Origin: Bacillus sp. J33
GTDB lineage: Bacteria > Bacillota > Bacilli > Bacillales > Cytobacillaceae
Reading direction: 5' to 3'
NCBI RefSeq assembly: GCF_000518885.1
Contig: NZ_JAEL01000021.1
Location: 296 to 61,229, forward strand
Length of the DNA stretch: 60,934 nt
The notes beneath the pieces are model-generated. The model saw nothing but the letters and a program-made list of their open reading frames with translations. It did no database searches and was not told where the DNA came from. The translations under genes were made by a program, and so were the position numbers. Below are positions 57,915-60,934 of this stretch, one piece after another. The number at the start of each line of letters is the position of its first letter. Positions within the stretch are counted from its first letter, which is position 1.

Positions 57915-59201
57915 TTAGACCCAGCCTCTAAAGCGCGAGGCTTCAGACATTTTCCGGGCGCCAACCATGTATGCAGCAAGACGCATGTTGACTTTTCTCT
58001 GCTGTGAAGTTTGGTACACATTTTCAAAAGCCTGAACAAGCACTTTTCGAAGCTTCTCTGTAACCTCTTCTTCCGTCCAGTAATAACCCTGGTTATTTTG
58101 CACCCATTCAAAATAGGAAACCGTAACACCGCCGGAGCTGGCCAATACATCAGGAACAAGAAGAATGCCGCGGTCCGAAAGAATTTTTGTAGCCTCAAGA
58201 GTCGTCGGGCCGTTTGCAGCTTCCACAACGATTGAAGCCTTGATATTATGGGCATTAGCAGCGGTAATCTGATTGGAAACAGCCGCAGGAACCAGGATAT
58301 CGCACTCGAGTTCCAGCAATTCTTCATTTGTCAAAGTGTTATCAAATAAGGTCGTCACCGTTCCAAAGCTATCTCGTCTATCCAGAAGATAATCGATATC
58401 AAGTCCATCTGGATCATACAATGCACCATAGGCATCAGAAATGGCTACCACTTTTGCGCCAGCATCATGCATAAATTTAGCCAGGAAGCTTCCCGCATTT
58501 CCGAATCCCTGAACTGCCACACTGGCACCTTCAATTGAAATGCCTCGTTTTTTCGCAGCTTCCTCGATACAGATTACTACGCCTTGTGCAGTCGCTTTTT
58601 CTCTTCCTTGGGATCCGCCGAGAACAAGCGGTTTGCCGGTGATAAATCCAGGAGAATCGTATTCGCGAAGGCGGCTATATTCATCCATCATCCAAGCCAT
58701 GATTTGCGAGTTTGTGTAAACATCCGGAGCCGGTATATCTTTTGTTGGCCCAACGATCTGGCTGATTGCCCGGACATATCCTCGGCTTAGGCGTTCAAGT
58801 TCTCCCATTGACATTGTTCTCGGATCACAGATGATACCGCCTTTTCCTCCGCCATAAGGCAAATCCACAATCCCGCACTTTAAACTCATCCACATGGATA
58901 ACGCCTTCACTTCATCTTCATTCACTTCAGGGTGGAAACGGACTCCGCCTTTCGTCGGACCTACCGCATCATTATGCTGTGAACGATACCCTGTAAAGAT
59001 TTTTATGGATCCGTCGTCCATCCTTACCGGAATTCTCACCGTAAGCATCCTTAGCGGTTCTTTAAGCAGCTCATACATTTCATCCGAATAACCTAGCTTG
59101 TTTAAAGCCTCTTTGATTACAACTTGGGTTGAAGTAAATAAATTTAAAGACTCTTCCAATTTTTGTTCAGTTTGTTTACCAGCTACTCCTGCAGCTCCCA
59201 T
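57915..59201 (-). CDS. gudB: NAD-specific glutamate dehydrogenase (RocG/GudB type)
   Basis: 428 aa. KGGVRFHPEVNEDEVKALSM, the catalytic LPYGGGKGGIICDPR (about 117-131), and a Rossmann GFGNAGSFLAKFMHDAGAKV (about 231-250). Deaminates glutamate to 2-oxoglutarate. Lies after rocD, so it likely finishes arginine/ornithine degradation. The symbol gudB versus rocG cannot be settled by eye. Confidence 0.9.
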   Translation of the reverse strand: MGAAGVAGKQTEQKLEESLNLFTSTQVVIKEALNKLGYSDEMYELLKEPLRMLTVRIPVRMDDGSIKIFTGYRSQHNDAVGPTKGGVRFHPEVNEDEVKALSMWMSLKCGIVDLPYGGGKGGIICDPRTMSMGELERLSRGYVRAISQIVGPTKDIPAPDVYTNSQIMAWMMDEYSRLREYDSPGFITGKPLVLGGSQGREKATAQGVVICIEEAAKKRGISIEGASVAVQGFGNAGSFLAKFMHDAGAKVVAISDAYGALYDPDGLDIDYLLDRRDSFGTVTTLFDNTLTNEELLELECDILVPAAVSNQITAANAHNIKASIVVEAANGPTTLEATKILSDRGILLVPDVLASSGGVTVSYFEWVQNNQGYYWTEEEVTEKLRKVLVQAFENVYQTSQQRKVNMRLAAYMVGARKMSEASRFRGWV

Positions 59202-59264
59202 AATGGCACCTCTTGAATTAATAATTATTTAGGAAAATTACAGCAATAATATGATAACGGGAAT

Positions 59265-59291
59265 CCCTGCACCTTTGCTATAGATGCAGGG
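59265..59291 (-). terminator. Hairpin after rocD
   Basis: CCCTGCA...TGCAGGG stem without a clear T run; weak or attenuating. Confidence 0.5.
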
Positions 59292-59314
59292 TCCAATTGC
59301 CCGAAAACCTGGAA

Positions 59315-60514
59315 TTAGCTTAATACCTTCTTGATTCTTTCAATAGCCCAATCCAGCTCTTCCTCGGAAATCACTAATGGAGGGGCAAAACGGATTACTG
59401 TATCATGCGTCTCTTTGCAAAGCAATCCTTCTTCTTTCAGTGCTTCGCAATATTTGCGTGCAGGTTCATTCAGTTCAACACCGATAAACAATCCGCGTCC
59501 GCGCACTTCTTTGATAACAGGGTTATTAATTTCCTTTAATTTGCCCATGAAATATTCGCCAAGCTTCAGTGAACGCTCTGCAAGCTTTTCTTCAACAAGC
59601 ACATTCATGGATGCAACCGATACTGCACATGCCATCGGGTTTCCGCCAAATGTTGAACCATGTGATCCAGGGTTGAAAACGCCAAGAACATCTTTATTCG
59701 CGACCACGCATGAGATCGGGAATACTCCGCCACCGAGCGCCTTTCCAAGGATGTACATATCCGGATCAACATCTTCCCATTCACATGCAAACATTTTTCC
59801 TGATCGAGCTAGACCAGCCTGGATCTCATCTGCAATAAACAAGACATTGTTTTCTTTACAAGTTTCAAACGCCTGTTTTAAGAAACCTTCTGGAGGAATA
59901 ACAATCCCAGCTTCCCCTTGAATAGGTTCAATTAAGAAAGCAGCCGTGTTTTCAGTGATTGCCTCTTTAAGCGCTTCAAGGTCACCATAAGGAATTAGCT
60001 TTATGCCAGGAAGCATTGGGCCAAATCCTCGCTTATATTCTTCTTCAGAAGAAAGGGAAACCGCTGTCATTGTACGGCCATGGAAGTTTCCAACACAAGC
60101 AATGATTTCAGCCTGATTGTCAGCTACGCCTTTGACATCATAAGCCCAGCGGCGTGCGGCTTTGATCGCCGTTTCAACTGCTTCTGCACCTGTATTCATC
60201 GGAAGGGCCATTTCCTTATTTGTCAGTTCGCAGATCATTTCGTACCAAGGCCCTAGCTGATCGTTATGGAAAGCTCGAGATGTTAAAGTTACACGGTCAG
60301 CCTGATCCTTCAGCGCCTGGATAATTTTCGGATGGCGATGTCCCTGGTTCACAGCAGAATAGGCACTTAGCATATCCATGTACTTATTGCCTTCAGGATC
60401 TTCTACCCAAACACCCTCCGCTTTTGAAATAACGATTGGAAGCGGATGATAGTTGTTGGCACCATACTTTTCAGTTTGTTCAATAAGTGAGTTTGATTTT
60501 GTCGCTTCAGTCAA
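59315..60514 (-). CDS. rocD: Ornithine aminotransferase
   Basis: 399 aa, TTG start with [28 protein letters not shown] (about 107-126), [20 protein letters not shown] (about 142-161), [20 protein letters not shown] (about 228-247) and the PLP lysine in [11 protein letters not shown] (about 255-265). Converts ornithine to glutamate-5-semialdehyde. Confidence 0.95.
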   Translation of the reverse strand: MTEATKSNSLIEQTEKYGANNYHPLPIVISKAEGVWVEDPEGNKYMDMLSAYSAVNQGHRHPKIIQALKDQADRVTLTSRAFHNDQLGPWYEMICELTNKEMALPMNTGAEAVETAIKAARRWAYDVKGVADNQAEIIACVGNFHGRTMTAVSLSSEEEYKRGFGPMLPGIKLIPYGDLEALKEAITENTAAFLIEPIQGEAGIVIPPEGFLKQAFETCKENNVLFIADEIQAGLARSGKMFACEWEDVDPDMYILGKALGGGVFPISCVVANKDVLGVFNPGSHGSTFGGNPMACAVSVASMNVLVEEKLAERSLKLGEYFMGKLKEINNPVIKEVRGRGLFIGVELNEPARKYCEALKEEGLLCKETHDTVIRFAPPLVISEEELDWAIERIKKVLS

Positions 60515-60592
60515 TTAAATTTCCTCCTTTTACAGAATAGTCCCTTAAATTGTAACGTTATGCTATTCCTCTTTAAACTATTAGCGTTTATA

Positions 60593-60624
60593 GCATGCAC
60601 AGGATATCAAAATCCTGTGCATGC
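60593..60624. other. 13-bp inverted repeat between rocA and rocD
   Basis: GCATGCACAGGAT-atcaaa-ATCCTGTGCATGC; no T run on the minus strand, so probably an mRNA-stabilising or attenuating hairpin. Confidence 0.6.
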
Positions 60625-60637
60625 TTTGAAAAAAGTC

Positions 60638-60934
60638 TTAGTACATTTCAGAAGTTGTTTTCGCCTGCATATGAAGCAGAATGTAATCAGGGCCGCCTGC
60701 TTTTGAGTCCGTTCCTGACATGTTGAATCCGCCGAATGGCTGGTAACCAACGATTGCGCCTGTACATCCGCGGTTGAAGTAAAGGTTTCCAACATGGAAA
60801 TCTTCACGCGCTTTTTGGATATGATCCCGGTTCTTCGTGATCACTGCACCTGTTAAGCCGTATTCTGTATTGTTCGCAATTTCAAGCGCATGGTCGAAGT
60901 CTTTTGCTTTTGTGAAGCCGACAACCGGCCCGAA
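60638..60934 (-). CDS. rocA: 1-pyrroline-5-carboxylate dehydrogenase, C-terminal part
   Basis: The last ~98 codons are present; the gene continues beyond the right edge. [20 protein letters not shown] then [15 protein letters not shown] are the C-terminal block of RocA/PruA enzymes. Oxidises glutamate-semialdehyde to glutamate. First of the rocA-rocD-glutamate dehydrogenase series. Confidence 0.95.
   Translation of the reverse strand, partial: FGPVVGFTKAKDFDHALEIANNTEYGLTGAVITKNRDHIQKAREDFHVGNLYFNRGCTGAIVGYQPFGGFNMSGTDSKAGGPDYILLHMQAKTTSEMY

Noticed and set aside
57915..59201. GudB-type inactivating duplication in glutamate dehydrogenase
   Set aside because: No duplicated triplet is visible near the active-site region; the enzyme appears intact.

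Overview
The window is a stretch of a low-GC Gram-positive chromosome, most likely a Bacillaceae species close to Bacillus/Cytobacillus. The evidence is AGGAGG-type ribosome sites, frequent TTG/GTG starts, and host genes in recognisable Bacillus groupings (yugO-yugN-pgi-yugJ-yuzA, yhfK, rocA-rocD-glutamate dehydrogenase, cydA-cydB-cydS). No database search was possible; family names come from motif recognition.

Layout. 1-3237 is host DNA: a probable rRNA-operon leader reading left, a DnaA-box-like cluster, a small membrane protein, a GNAT acetyltransferase, a DMT transporter and an MgtC-like protein. A tRNA-Ala(GGC) gene (3238-3310) is the attachment site of a complete-looking ~39.2 kb prophage (3269-42498), bounded by an exact 45-bp repeat: attL inside the intact tRNA and attR as an orphan tRNA 3' end. 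42499-60934 is host DNA again: cytochrome bd oxidase with its tiny CydS subunit, YhfK, a kinase-like protein behind a yybP-ykoY (Mn2+) riboswitch, two secreted peptidases, a peptidase pseudogene, a K+ channel, pgi, an Fe-alcohol dehydrogenase, and arginine/glutamate catabolism genes.

The prophage is a siphovirus-type element. From right to left: a tyrosine integrase; a lysogeny block with HTH repressor, ImmA-type protease and a four-operator control region; three cargo proteins (SHOCT protein, secreted thermonuclease with Excalibur domain, membrane-anchored Excalibur protein); an early region like the Bacillus skin/PBSX elements (ORF6N antirepressor, YqaI, YqaJ exonuclease, RecT, DnaD-like protein, many tiny genes, XtrA-like, Xpf sigma-like factor); terminases, portal, scaffold, capsid, connectors and tail tube; tape measure, distal tail, C1q-headed fibre, XkdW/XkdX; and XhlA-holin-amidase lysis genes.

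Non-structural cargo is concentrated in four places. (1) Between lysis genes and attL: a Panacea-type toxin-antitoxin pair, an SOS-controlled WYL / YolD / YhjD-like cassette with two perfect LexA boxes, and an unrecognised two-gene soluble + four-helix membrane module that is a good candidate for a new defence or exclusion system. (2) In the head operon: a Tad2 (Thoeris anti-defence) protein. (3) Against the flow of the early operon: an Sda-like sporulation inhibitor, a stand-alone Cas2-like protein and a small hydrophobic peptide. (4) Beside the integrase: the paired Excalibur proteins. Several real genes are too short for routine gene finding (XkdX, CydS, a 31-aa peptide before cydA, 33-52-aa early genes), and there are structured non-coding signals: tandem integrase arm-type repeats at both ends, a candidate ~60-nt RNA, a long stem-loop and a duplicated promoter-like motif next to the Xpf gene.
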